Below are positions 35,983 through 45,103 of a DNA stretch of 64,000 bases, one piece after another. The stretch spans positions 1-64,000 of the forward strand of contig CALAVE010000065.1 of assembly GCA_937892215.1 (NCBI GenBank), written 5' to 3'. This stretch comes from an uncultured Porphyromonadaceae bacterium. GTDB taxonomy: Bacteria; Bacteroidota; Bacteroidia; Bacteroidales; Muribaculaceae. A model generated the notes under the pieces. The model was not told the origin of the DNA. It was given only the letters and a program-made list of their open reading frames with translations, and searched no databases. The position numbers and the translations under genes are program-made. How positions within the stretch are numbered: the stretch's first letter is position 1; the number at the start of each line of letters is the position of its first letter.

Positions 35983-35990
35983 CAAAGTTA
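35983..35990 (-). promoter_or_regulatory. -7 box before asd
   Basis: TAACTTTG on the minus strand, 28 nt before the ATG. The -33 region has no good TTTG. Confidence 0.45.
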
Positions 35991-36093
35991 ATATTTCTCG
36001 CTCAATTAACAGCACTTTCTCTCCATTTTCTTTCCATTCCACACCATTATGAGATACTTTTTTCTTGCCGATGCGGAATTTTCGCTAACATCC

Positions 36094-36124
36094 TTGCACC
36101 TGCTATTTATTTTGCCTACTTTTG
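36094..36124 (+). promoter_or_regulatory. Promoter of the membrane AraC gene
   Basis: TTG (36094-36096), 20 nt, TACTTTTG (36117-36124). The annotated ATG is only 7 nt beyond the box, so the transcript would be nearly leaderless. Confidence 0.55.
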
Positions 36125-36131
36125 CCGCACT

Positions 36132-37286
36132 ATGTTTAATGTAGTATTCTCAATATTGCCATTCATGGTTTGCGTCTTTTGGCTAATCACAATGATAGCC
36201 GATTCACGCAACTGGCACTACCGCGAAAACATCTGGCTCGTCATTTTCATGGCCACAACCGCTGTGCTCTACGCGGGACATTTCGTTTTCTTCAACCACA
36301 TCATTAACTGGTTGCCTGCCAGCGACGTTTGCTACAGTTTCGCGAATCTCGCGGTCTATCCGCTATTCTACTTCTACATCAACCATCTGTCTCAGCACGC
36401 TCCCATAAGCACAAGGCACAAGGCTCAAATGCTGGCGCCCGCGCTCGTATGCTCCTCTCTAATTGCAGTGCTGTACGCGCTAATGACACCGCAGCAAACT
36501 TCAGAATTCACACACAACTTTCTTTACAACAACCTGAATGACTCCACCCAGCCGATTATCAGATATCAAATCTTCACACATATCGCTGCAAGAATAATAT
36601 TCGCATTCATCGTAATTTTTTCACTCCTTAAAAGCATACAATCCATCAACGAATTAAACCGGATAATAAAAGGCAATTACGCCAATCTCGACGACAAGAA
36701 CACATCTCCATACATGTGGCTCCTATGTCTCATGGCCGGAGCTTCCATCATAGGCTTCCTCGCGAACGCATTGGGGCGGCACATCTTCGCAGACCACGAA
36801 TACCTGCTCGCTCTCCCGGCACTAATCTATTCCTGCATTCTGTATGGCATCGGATTCATTGGCTTTACAATGAAATTCAGCATTAAGGACATCATTAACG
36901 ATGACATCGTACTGGCAACTGAACCTAACGACAACACATCAATTACCAAAATCAGGGAACAAATTGAGGAAATCATGGCAAGCGAAAAGCTTTTCCTGCA
37001 GCCCAACCTTAAAATCAACGACATTGCACGCATTATCGGAACTAACCGCAACTACATCTATCAGGCCATTAACGAACTGATGGGGGCTTCGTTCACCGAT
37101 TACATCAACAAGCAACGCATCGATTATGCCATCCAAACCATGCAGCAGAGCCCCACTCTCTCCATTTCAGAGATAGCTCAGCAGTCCGGATTCACTTCCC
37201 AGGCATCATTCTATCGCAACTTCAGGAAGTTTGTGGGATGCTCACCCCGCTCGTTCTCCTCAGCAACAGATGAAGAGCAACCATAA
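36132..37286 (+). CDS. Membrane-tethered AraC-family regulator
   Basis: A 384-residue protein. The N-terminal 245 residues hold about seven hydrophobic segments (about 2-21, 34-56, 66-85, 101-120, 150-168, 194-214, 220-245). The C-terminal part (about 275-378) is an AraC-type double helix-turn-helix: INDIARIIGTNRNYIYQAIN and SISEIAQQSGFTSQASFYRN. Such proteins in Bacteroidetes are thought to sense a membrane or periplasmic signal and bind DNA from the membrane. Its target is unknown. It is convergent with the neighbouring exported TPR protein. If transcription starts where the promoter predicts, the message has almost no leader. Confidence 0.9.
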   Translation: MFNVVFSILPFMVCVFWLITMIADSRNWHYRENIWLVIFMATTAVLYAGHFVFFNHIINWLPASDVCYSFANLAVYPLFYFYINHLSQHAPISTRHKAQMLAPALVCSSLIAVLYALMTPQQTSEFTHNFLYNNLNDSTQPIIRYQIFTHIAARIIFAFIVIFSLLKSIQSINELNRIIKGNYANLDDKNTSPYMWLLCLMAGASIIGFLANALGRHIFADHEYLLALPALIYSCILYGIGFIGFTMKFSIKDIINDDIVLATEPNDNTSITKIREQIEEIMASEKLFLQPNLKINDIARIIGTNRNYIYQAINELMGASFTDYINKQRIDYAIQTMQQSPTLSISEIAQQSGFTSQASFYRNFRKFVGCSPRSFSSATDEEQP

Positions 37287-37323
37287 CCTCTCCACACATA
37301 CCACCTGTTAACACACGATAAGA

Positions 37324-37364
37324 AAACCTGGTGCCACAGCACTTCCGCCGCAACACCAGATTTT
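37324..37364. terminator. Bidirectional terminator between convergent genes
   Basis: CTGGTG (37328-37333) pairs with CACCAG (37354-37359), extended by AAAA on the left and TTTT on the right. It separates the AraC gene (plus) from the TPR/barrel gene (minus). Confidence 0.6.
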
Positions 37365-37387
37365 CATGCTCAATATTCGCCTTACTG

Positions 37388-38836
37388 TCAGAATGCCACA
37401 CCAAGACCAACGGTCACTTTATGCGCCCCAATAAAGTCTTGATACTTGTTCTTTATCGCAAAACGATATTCATAACCAATGCGGAAGGCAAAATAACTAT
37501 ACTTTACACATAAGCCGACAGTGGGAGAAATAGCCATCGCAAAATTCAATTTCTTCCATGCTTTATATCTACTAGCATCATCTTCATCATCCTCGCTGGG
37601 CTGAGACAAATTGCCGTCTGAGTCAAACATTGTGTCAGACCCTGTGCTGTTCAAATCATGCTTTTCCTTATTGTAGGGATAGTTATCTTTCGCGTAGGTA
37701 CCATAATACATCTTACCCGTCAGACCGGGACCGAAATAAATCCATATAGGAGCATAGATTTTTCGAGTCCAACCGAAATTCAAGTTAAACTCCGGGAAAT
37801 CGCCCTTCACATCTCCCCCTTTTATTTCCTCGCCCGGCTTATACATAATATTGCCTCGCATTGCTTTGAATACTTGAGGGTTAAAGTTGAAAGAGAAAAA
37901 ACCTCCCCATTTTTTCATATTGTACGAGCCCGTTGACAAACCTATCGGCGCTCCCGGCATAAACTCGTACGTTACAACTTGAGTGTGGTTCTTTCGGCTC
38001 TCCTTATTCTTCTCAATCTGGGATATTTTCTCCGTTGCAATAGCCTTGTTAAAACAATTCCTATTTATCACCGTATTATAGTAAGGCAATGCCCTTTCGT
38101 AATCTTTTGCCGAAAAGAAATAGTCTCCCTTTGTTAGCGCGGCATCACACTCATCGGTAAACCGTGAACTGCTCTCTTGGGCACGGCCGGATGCATAGGT
38201 GTCATACGGATTCAGTGACAATATCTGATTGTAAAGCGCAGTTGCCGCCCCATAATCACGAACACTATACGCCGCATCGGCTCTATACCGAAGCATTATA
38301 CACGAATCAGCATCTGCCATATTTATCGCATTCTCCGACTCGTTCACGTCGGTACACTGGCTCGCCAGCGCAAACTGGTTCTTTGCCTCACCATAATTCA
38401 TATTCTTAAACTCTTCCTTTCCCTTGTTGCGGTGACTGCGATAGCACCCGGCATCCACCGGGCTATTAGGGTCAAAGACCTTGAGCGTCATCAATTGTTT
38501 TGGCCGCAACTCTATCGACACATTAAATGTGTTGAAACCGGGCGAACGCATTGTCACAATTCTTCCTCTATAGCGGTCTCCTGTGTCGAACAGTAGATAA
38601 TAAACTGAGTCCGAACCCTGCAACTCCTTGCGGAACACTTGCACTTCTTTATCCATCGATGACACAAACTGTAACGACATTCCATTCTCACCATGCACCT
38701 CCACAGCGGCATAACTGCCCTCACCGGAAAACACATCATTCGATTCCGATATGTCCGACACCGCCATTTGCTTCTGAGCAAAGCTCAGTACACAAGAGGC
38801 TGCAAACATAATTAAAATGCTTAATCTTTTTTTCAT
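37388..38836 (-). CDS. Exported TPR/beta-barrel protein, last gene of the CHASE2-caspase operon
   Basis: A 482-residue protein with a signal peptide (about 1-20, ending SFAQ). Residues 20-125 form a beta-rich domain. Residues about 125-290 look like helical TPR-type repeats (GEAKNQFALASQC; YGAATALYNQILSLNP; YERALPYYNTVINRN). The remainder (about 300-482) has alternating aromatic strands and ends VTVGLGVAF, as in outer-membrane barrels. An acidic Ser/Asp loop (QPSEDDEDD) interrupts it. I recognise no named family. It lies 37 nt downstream of the NTF2-like gene and is probably the outer-membrane component of the cluster. Confidence 0.8.
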   Translation of the reverse strand: MKKRLSILIMFAASCVLSFAQKQMAVSDISESNDVFSGEGSYAAVEVHGENGMSLQFVSSMDKEVQVFRKELQGSDSVYYLLFDTGDRYRGRIVTMRSPGFNTFNVSIELRPKQLMTLKVFDPNSPVDAGCYRSHRNKGKEEFKNMNYGEAKNQFALASQCTDVNESENAINMADADSCIMLRYRADAAYSVRDYGAATALYNQILSLNPYDTYASGRAQESSSRFTDECDAALTKGDYFFSAKDYERALPYYNTVINRNCFNKAIATEKISQIEKNKESRKNHTQVVTYEFMPGAPIGLSTGSYNMKKWGGFFSFNFNPQVFKAMRGNIMYKPGEEIKGGDVKGDFPEFNLNFGWTRKIYAPIWIYFGPGLTGKMYYGTYAKDNYPYNKEKHDLNSTGSDTMFDSDGNLSQPSEDDEDDASRYKAWKKLNFAMAISPTVGLCVKYSYFAFRIGYEYRFAIKNKYQDFIGAHKVTVGLGVAF

Positions 38837-38873
38837 AATTACTTCTATTTATTCTTAATTCTTTGTTATTTCT

Positions 38874-39878
38874 CTATCTCATTATCTTGAATGAACCCAA
38901 GTGAAACACATCCCGCTTGCTCAGAATCTGACCATTCGAATACTTATAGGGCTGCCATGTTCGCACCTGAATCTGAGGATTATCAGTGTCATGAAAATCT
39001 ATCATCAGGAACAGATAGCCCACGTCATTATTTGTACTTGTGTGCCAGTATTGCTTTAGCGTCACACCATAGATGTCGTCATACTTAGGATGCTGGGCTA
39101 TCTCCACATCCTCAAATTTCACATTTATGAATTTGTTGTTGGAAAACTCTTTTTTCAGTTTGTCCAGATACTCGTTTTTCGTGTATCGGAAATACACCAC
39201 TTGATTATCTGCCATTCTGGCACTCTCAAATTTCATTCCGCTCGATGCCGGATTCACGAAATGACCGTCTATTATAAGTGCGTCATCACTGTAAACCTGC
39301 GAAATGAAATTCAGGTCTCGCCTGTTGTACGCCGTGCGATAGTTCTCCACAAAATCCACGATAATCTGACGGCGAGAATAATCCAAGTCCGATGTTTTAG
39401 CGGACATCAGTTCATAGTATCGCTCCATCCCTATGGATATCGACACACCGGCTATTCTTCCCTCTCCGTCAAAGTCTATCGTCAATTCCTGACGCGACTC
39501 CGCCGGGTCAGCCTCCATGATATCCACTGGGATTCCCCTAACTTGATATCCGGTTTTAGTATTAAGCGTTCGAGCCGTGAGTGCCTTCACCGCACAACTC
39601 ATCCCACTCACCTTCCACAATTTCTTAACATCATCAGCTCCTTCTTTTGTGAATGCGTCTTTCGGCAGCTTTATCTCTCGCAAGCCTGCCTCTGCTGCGG
39701 CGTTCATTGTTTCGAGCATAGTGTTGATGTTGTTTTCCATCACGGTCTGTACACGCTCATCTATTTTGGCACCCGTCTCCAGTGGGGTGGACACTCCGCC
39801 CATAGCCCATGCGTTACCCATCGTAAGAATGGACATTATCAACTGAATCGAAATCCTATTTACAATTTTTCCTATCAT
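38874..39878 (-). CDS. Exported protein with an NTF2-like C-terminal domain
   Basis: A 334-residue protein with a signal peptide (about 1-25, NAWA). The N-terminal half is uncharacterised. The second half (about 168-320; VENYRTAYNRRDLNFISQVY followed by SDDALIIDG) has the pattern of the cystatin/NTF2-like fold used by SnoaL-type and ligand-binding domains. No catalytic residues can be assigned. It lies 22 nt after the 214-residue gene and 37 nt before the TPR/barrel gene. Confidence 0.75.
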   Translation of the reverse strand: MIGKIVNRISIQLIMSILTMGNAWAMGGVSTPLETGAKIDERVQTVMENNINTMLETMNAAAEAGLREIKLPKDAFTKEGADDVKKLWKVSGMSCAVKALTARTLNTKTGYQVRGIPVDIMEADPAESRQELTIDFDGEGRIAGVSISIGMERYYELMSAKTSDLDYSRRQIIVDFVENYRTAYNRRDLNFISQVYSDDALIIDGHFVNPASSGMKFESARMADNQVVYFRYTKNEYLDKLKKEFSNNKFINVKFEDVEIAQHPKYDDIYGVTLKQYWHTSTNNDVGYLFLMIDFHDTDNPQIQVRTWQPYKYSNGQILSKRDVFHLGSFKIMR

Positions 39879-39900
39879 AATTTCACCTCCTTCTCTTTTG

Positions 39901-40545
39901 CTATTCCCTCTCTCCGAATAGTGTCTTCACCGTTGATTGGGGTATGTTCGTATACAATTCTGCGAAAATAGTGCTCTTGGGGTCCCCTATCATCGTGGGC
40001 GAAGTTGTAACCTCAAGCATGTGGATGAAGTTTTCTTTCTTGTCATGGAACACCACCACCCCCTTGGCGTCCACAGCGTCTATGCCATTCACGCTGCAGT
40101 AAACGTCCATCGTGGGACACAGCAGGTCGTACATCTTACGCATTGGTATCAGCACACGCGAAATCTTCTTCCCATATTGGTGGTGAGACACAAACATATA
40201 ATGGGAATTATCCTCTATGTAGCCAAGCAACAGATTCACTATCGTTTCCAGCGGATATTTGCTATTGTTAACAATTTCATAAGTCCCGTCGGCCTTCGGT
40301 TGCAGGTACACGTCGTCACGCAGCGATTTCACTTGAAAATAACTGCCGCGCTGAAGCACCACATTCGCGTCGTACGTGGCTTCCATCATACTCGGATTCA
40401 CCTTCAAGGACTTGTGCCACTTAGCCACCGGCGCATCACTACACAGTAACGCAAAAAAGGCCGAATCGTTCTGCGCCTTGTCTCCCGCCATAGCCATGAA
40501 CGAAGTAACAAGTGCAACTAACGCTATTAGTATATTGCTTTTCAT
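39901..40545 (-). CDS. Exported protein of unknown function
   Basis: A 214-residue protein with a clear signal peptide (about 1-20, AMAG). It has no family I recognise. Hydrophobicity suggests a soluble mixed alpha/beta fold after export. It is encoded 4 nt after the DUF4384-like gene, so translation is probably coupled and the product likely acts with that protein. Confidence 0.7.
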   Translation of the reverse strand: MKSNILIALVALVTSFMAMAGDKAQNDSAFFALLCSDAPVAKWHKSLKVNPSMMEATYDANVVLQRGSYFQVKSLRDDVYLQPKADGTYEIVNNSKYPLETIVNLLLGYIEDNSHYMFVSHHQYGKKISRVLIPMRKMYDLLCPTMDVYCSVNGIDAVDAKGVVVFHDKKENFIHMLEVTTSPTMIGDPKSTIFAELYTNIPQSTVKTLFGERE

Positions 40546-40549
40546 ATTT

Positions 40550-41482
40550 TCACTCCTGTTTACTCACCTCATATATCTTGCGGCACAAACCTGTAGCAAG
40601 CCTTTTGCTTCGCGACGCACTCCTTATTGGGTTCATTAGAATACTGAAATCCACCGGTTCCTTTGTGGCCACTAACACAAAGGCCTCGCGCATCTTCTCA
40701 TTGTTAAAGATAAACGGCTCCGACTTGAACGACACTGTACTCATGGGCGGCACCAGCAGATGAGCACATAACGAAGCCTCGTCAACTGGCAACACCAGAT
40801 ATTTACCGCCATTCTCATCAATATTCAGCACATTAACAAACACATGGCCGGCCGTATTGTTCCTCACTCGCACGTAGCAGCCGGTATTGCCCTTCACCTG
40901 CGCGTCCACAGCGTCACCGGCATCACAAGCCACTAAATCGAAATCCACATCCAAGTTAGTGGGTATCACAGTCTCCGACGAGCACAACGCCTTTTCAGGG
41001 CTATCAGACCCTTGCAGCATATTCACAATGCTGGCAAGCAGAATTGAATCTGTCGCTTGCGACCTGTAAGACGTAGCCGTAGCCTGCATATATGTGTCAG
41101 GGTGCATCATCTTCTGTCCTCCGGCCGAATACAATTGCTTCCAGATATAACCAAAATACTGAGCGGTCAGGCTCTTTGTTCTGCTTTTGGCCGAATTAAT
41201 GAAACTGCCAAGCGTCCCTTCACCCTTGCTGGTAATGTAAATCATCTGTGAGTTCTTTTCATCAAGAAGGGTCAAAGCGCTCTCATCACCAACCTGAAGC
41301 ACATCGCTCTCCTTCAGCATCTTGCGAGGAGCGAGCGTCACCTTCTTTCCCTTGCTTTTCACATACACGTCCCCGGTGACATTATAGACGAGGTATGATG
41401 ATGACGATTTTGCAACCACCTCAAAGGGCAGTAACATAAGTGCTATAACCGCAGCTAAAATTAAAATTCTACTTTTTCTCAT
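40550..41482 (-). CDS. Exported FecR/DUF4384-like protein
   Basis: A 310-residue protein with a signal peptide (about 1-24). The N-terminal part (about 28-90; VTGDVYVKSKGKKVTL and VLQVGDESALTLLDE) resembles FecR-type ligand-responsive segments. The C-terminal part (about 195-285; GCYVRVRNNTAGHVFVNVLN) matches the DUF4384 pattern, a domain often found with caspase-fold and CHASE2 proteins. I start at the ATG at 41482, which lies 14 nt inside the end of the caspase gene; an in-frame TTG at 41488 is less likely. The overlap points to coupled expression. Confidence 0.75.
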   Translation of the reverse strand: MRKSRILILAAVIALMLLPFEVVAKSSSSYLVYNVTGDVYVKSKGKKVTLAPRKMLKESDVLQVGDESALTLLDEKNSQMIYITSKGEGTLGSFINSAKSRTKSLTAQYFGYIWKQLYSAGGQKMMHPDTYMQATATSYRSQATDSILLASIVNMLQGSDSPEKALCSSETVIPTNLDVDFDLVACDAGDAVDAQVKGNTGCYVRVRNNTAGHVFVNVLNIDENGGKYLVLPVDEASLCAHLLVPPMSTVSFKSEPFIFNNEKMREAFVLVATKEPVDFSILMNPIRSASRSKRLATGLCRKIYEVSKQE

Positions 41483-43013
41483 ATTCAAATAAATTAAAAT
41501 GATTTATCTCTATCGACTTATCAAAATGGGGGGTCTGATGGCCTCCTGTCTCGCGACTCACCTCGTCACTTATATACATATCCAGCCAACGTGTACTAAG
41601 CCCGCTATCCCCACTTCGCTTCGCCTTATTCTTGAATGCTGAGAGCAAGGCCTTAGTAAACGCTCCATTACCCCAATCCGGATCTTCCATTGAGCGGTTG
41701 TCGGGGCTACTCGACGCATAAAGAACCAGATTGTTCATACGTCCCACCATCGACTGCGCTCGCAGCATTGCACCTGAGTAGCAGGCATCGGCAAACACCA
41801 CCACATTGCTTCCCACTCCCCGCACGCGCTTCATCAGGTCGTCTGAACTCAAGCCTTTACTGTAGAAATTATCTGTAGTCGAGCCGTCGGCCATAAAATA
41901 GAAATTTCCGTCCTCATCACAGTAGCCATGCCCCGCAAAATAGAACATACACAAGTCGGATGCGGTGGCTTCTTGCTTCATCCATGTCATAGCCTCCAGT
42001 ATCTCATCACGTGACGCATCTCTTCCCATCAATGTCTTAACCTGTACATCGCCGTAAGGATATCCTTTCTTAGTAGCCAGCACTCGCGCGAAGTCTTCAG
42101 CGTCTTTGACCGAATAATTAAGGTCGGGTAACAATTCATCATCATAGTCACCAACGCCCACGACCACGGCAAACAAGCGCTGTTCGTCTTCGTCCATGGT
42201 CTGGTCATACACAAGATTTATCTCATCTTTACAGGTCCCGTTACGATTGCTTGCCTTGAGCGTCACAGTACAGTCCTTCCGGGGCAAACTCACCTCCACT
42301 GTATTTGCGCGCCTCACGGCCCGTGTTACAGGCTGACGCTCCCCGTCAACAAAGGCCTCCACCCGAGTTTCTCCTTTCAGCGCTCCCGCTTCTAACTGGT
42401 ACTTTATCTCCATCGTTGACGTATGGAACACATCATCACTGAGTGGGTACAGAATTTTAAGCGATGGTGCCTTATCTGACGACAATTTCTCATCATCCTG
42501 CTTCACCGACGGACGAGGAGCATTCTCCCCCTTAGCCCGTTTCTGCCACATCTCGCTCATTGCTCTGTCTTCTTCAACCAAAACACCCTTTTCATAGCAC
42601 TCGGAAAGTGTTACCATTGCCTGAATATTCCCACCTTCAGCCGATGCGGTTAGCAACTCCAGAGCGCGGTCATAATCACGTGGGACACCCCGCCCGTTCA
42701 TGTAGCAATACGCCAGGTTGTATTCAGCCTTGACATGATTCTGTCTTGAAGCTCGTTTGTACCACTGAGCTGCCAATGTGTAGTTTCGCTCCACACCCTC
42801 TCCCATATACAACGAGTAGGCCAGCAGATACTGAGCCTCGGCCAGACCGTCTTCCGCTGCTTTCTCATAGTATGTCACGGCCGTGGCATAGTCTCCGTGT
42901 TCGTAAGCCTCATTACCACGCAGCAACATCTTCTCCGCCTCGCTCGTTCCGGCCCACGCCATCGCTTGTATCATCAGAAGAAACACCACAAGCGACAGAT
43001 AGCGAATATTCAT
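41469..43013 (-). CDS. Secreted caspase-fold (C14) peptidase with Sel1 repeats
   Basis: A 514-residue protein from the ATG at 43013, just after the CHASE2 stop; a frame opening at 43037 would start inside that gene. A signal peptide (about 1-22, AWAG) precedes three to four Sel1-type repeats (about 30-160; AAEDGLAEAQYLLAYSLYMG). A beta-sandwich linker (about 184-270) leads to the caspase-like domain (about 277-500). The catalytic pair is His362 in FAGHGY and Cys411 in FADACYSG. The family cleaves after Lys/Arg or Asp depending on subgroup; specificity is not predictable here. Export to the periplasm or cell surface, with intact residues, makes this an envelope protease and not a cytoplasmic suicide enzyme. 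Confidence 0.9.
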   Translation of the reverse strand: MNIRYLSLVVFLLMIQAMAWAGTSEAEKMLLRGNEAYEHGDYATAVTYYEKAAEDGLAEAQYLLAYSLYMGEGVERNYTLAAQWYKRASRQNHVKAEYNLAYCYMNGRGVPRDYDRALELLTASAEGGNIQAMVTLSECYEKGVLVEEDRAMSEMWQKRAKGENAPRPSVKQDDEKLSSDKAPSLKILYPLSDDVFHTSTMEIKYQLEAGALKGETRVEAFVDGERQPVTRAVRRANTVEVSLPRKDCTVTLKASNRNGTCKDEINLVYDQTMDEDEQRLFAVVVGVGDYDDELLPDLNYSVKDAEDFARVLATKKGYPYGDVQVKTLMGRDASRDEILEAMTWMKQEATASDLCMFYFAGHGYCDEDGNFYFMADGSTTDNFYSKGLSSDDLMKRVRGVGSNVVVFADACYSGAMLRAQSMVGRMNNLVLYASSSPDNRSMEDPDWGNGAFTKALLSAFKNKAKRSGDSGLSTRWLDMYISDEVSRETGGHQTPHFDKSIEINHFNLFEYEKK

Positions 43014-43017
43014 TATG

Positions 43018-44223
43018 CTATTTTTTCTTGATCGCATATATCGATTTCTTTACTATTTCAGGTTTTCCTCGCTTACTAAGCGATATAATCAGCCATTTGT
43101 AGAGGTGCCGCGACTCTTCCACCAGCGCAATTGACAGCAAGGGATATATCAATTTCAGATTATAACTGAACTTCACGAAACAAATGAATCCCACCCACAC
43201 AAGCAGTGCCATAATCACAAAATAGTACACTTTCAGCACATGCAGATACGTATTGGGAAATCTTCGCGTTATCATCACCCCCATCCATGCCGAGAAATAA
43301 GCCATTAAGAAACTGAATAACAGGCTACCGGGGAATGACATCTCTTTTACATCGGGATGCTCCATATAGGACTGGATTGCATAAGCCAAAACTTTCATTC
43401 CTGGCATTTTACCCAGAGGCGTTATATGCATATCCGACTCTTCATGCATAGTTCCCAGAATCACTATTTTGCCTTTCAGCATCTGAGAATGTTTTTTCAC
43501 ATCTGAATGATGCAATTCTGTAAATGGAGTATTGTTATAAACCACTACCCGCATTTCGTTGTTTGTGGGTGTCGGTTCAGTTCCATTGCACATATTAGCC
43601 ACATAGTATGGCAAAGAATAAACAATGCCCTCACTTGTGTTCTGCGACAATGAGAAATCCCTGATTATTCCGGAACTTCGCATTTCATGAACGTTTGAGT
43701 AGCCCCAGTGCAGATTGGCCGAATAGCCAGGTACATCCTTGAAAAATGAATATACCACGTGCCTGAATTCTTTCTTTGTCTCACTGTAATCAGTAAGTTT
43801 GCACGAGTATATCGCATTCTTTGTGCGCTGCACTGTGGCAAGCAGTCTCTCGTCTTCTTCTTCATTGTTCCTCATACCGCCGTAGAGGAAGATGAGATCC
43901 ACCAGAAGCACTCGTGGCTCACAGTCATTTATATTATCAATCACCTCAGCAATCTTATCCCGATTCACTAAATCGGTCATGTCCACCAGCACGATGTTCT
44001 TATTCGCCACATTGTCGGGCCTGCGTTGCATTTCAAAATACACATCTGTCATTGAAAAGTCCTCAAGCGCTCGCTTAAGCGGACTGAACACAGCCAGATT
44101 TGAGCCAAGATAGGCAAGCAGTACAGCAAGTAACAGCACTCCTATGCATACCATCAAATGATCTACACACAACACATCATTCTTTCTTAACCATGTCCCT
44201 ATGTCTTTCAAAAGTTTTGTCAT
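43018..44223 (-). CDS. CHASE2-domain membrane sensor without an output domain
   Basis: A 401-residue protein. One hydrophobic segment (about 22-45) is followed by a periplasmic CHASE2 domain (about 50-300; SMTDVYFEMQRRPD, VLVDMTDLVNRDKIAEVI and the late GKIVILGTMHEESD). Three further transmembrane segments (about 302-325, 332-354, 356-376) lead to a short basic tail. CHASE2 normally sits outside kinases, cyclases or phosphatases, but no such domain is present. It heads the six-gene cluster, with 4 nt to the caspase gene. The natural inference is that it signals through its neighbours. Confidence 0.9.
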   Translation of the reverse strand: MTKLLKDIGTWLRKNDVLCVDHLMVCIGVLLLAVLLAYLGSNLAVFSPLKRALEDFSMTDVYFEMQRRPDNVANKNIVLVDMTDLVNRDKIAEVIDNINDCEPRVLLVDLIFLYGGMRNNEEEDERLLATVQRTKNAIYSCKLTDYSETKKEFRHVVYSFFKDVPGYSANLHWGYSNVHEMRSSGIIRDFSLSQNTSEGIVYSLPYYVANMCNGTEPTPTNNEMRVVVYNNTPFTELHHSDVKKHSQMLKGKIVILGTMHEESDMHITPLGKMPGMKVLAYAIQSYMEHPDVKEMSFPGSLLFSFLMAYFSAWMGVMITRRFPNTYLHVLKVYYFVIMALLVWVGFICFVKFSYNLKLIYPLLSIALVEESRHLYKWLIISLSKRGKPEIVKKSIYAIKKK

Positions 44224-44316
44224 TGATTCTCGCGTAAAAATATAATGGTTACTCTGCTAAATTCATTCTTATCTTTTTATCTAAACGGTTCCATTTCATT
44301 CTAATCTTTTCATCGG

Positions 44317-45084
44317 CTAATCGCGGATGTGGGTGCCGCTTTTCTTGTCATTCACGTGCGCGGCATCGGTTATCACCACCTCTTTCACGCCGTGAGCCGT
44401 GGCAGAAAATGCGTTTTCCAGCTTGGGAACAATCTCTTCGTCTATCATATCCATTTCGCGCATCGACTTATACTGCGTCCTGCGCAAGGATGCTATCACG
44501 CTGTCTGGGTCGCGCATATTCATCAGCACACCCTTACGCTCAAAACAGTATATCAGTGTCACATCATAGCGCAGACTCATAGCGCGGGCCACTTCACTCG
44601 CCAAGTCGTCGGCATTCAGGGCCAGCAGATTGCCACGCCCGTCATGTCCCAGCGACGCCAGCACGGGAGTCACCTCGTTCTCTATTATCTCGGCCAGGGC
44701 CTTGACGTTCACGATTTTAATTGTTCCCGTCATATCCTTTCCCTTGGAATCGCGCCGCGCGCACGTCACCAGATTCATATCGGCACCGGTGAGTCCGGCG
44801 GCATTCACCTTATGCCACTGCAATAACGACACAAACTTGCGATTCACAAGGCCTCCGTTAACCATAGTGAGGACGTCAAGCATCTTGTTGTCCACTACAT
44901 TGCTGCCGTCCACCACTTTCACCGATATTCCCATTTTGTCGGCAACCATCTTTGTCAAAGCTCCGCCGTGAATGAGCATTTTCCTTCCCTCGATTGCTGA
45001 GAAGTCCGTTATAAATCGCTTAAGGGCTGTCTTGTCCTCCACCACTTTGTTGCCAAGCTTCACTATGGTTAATCGCTCTCTCAT
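44317..45084 (-). CDS. argB: Divergent acetylglutamate (or succinylglutamate) kinase
   Basis: A 255-residue amino-acid-kinase-fold protein aligned along its length with Bacteroidetes ArgB (MVNGGLVNRK, GLTGADMNLV, HDGRGNLLALNAD, EEIVPKLENAF). It would phosphorylate N-acyl-glutamate in arginine synthesis. Lys9 of the nucleotide loop is kept, but the usual KxGG is KLGN (Gly to Asn12) and the acyl-binding HGGG is HGGA (Ala42). Reduced or shifted activity is possible. No other arginine gene is adjacent. It is followed by the CHASE2 operon after 93 nt. Confidence 0.85.
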   Translation of the reverse strand: MRERLTIVKLGNKVVEDKTALKRFITDFSAIEGRKMLIHGGALTKMVADKMGISVKVVDGSNVVDNKMLDVLTMVNGGLVNRKFVSLLQWHKVNAAGLTGADMNLVTCARRDSKGKDMTGTIKIVNVKALAEIIENEVTPVLASLGHDGRGNLLALNADDLASEVARAMSLRYDVTLIYCFERKGVLMNMRDPDSVIASLRRTQYKSMREMDMIDEEIVPKLENAFSATAHGVKEVVITDAAHVNDKKSGTHIRD

Positions 45085-45103
45085 AGCATATTCGTTTTAA
45101 CTG

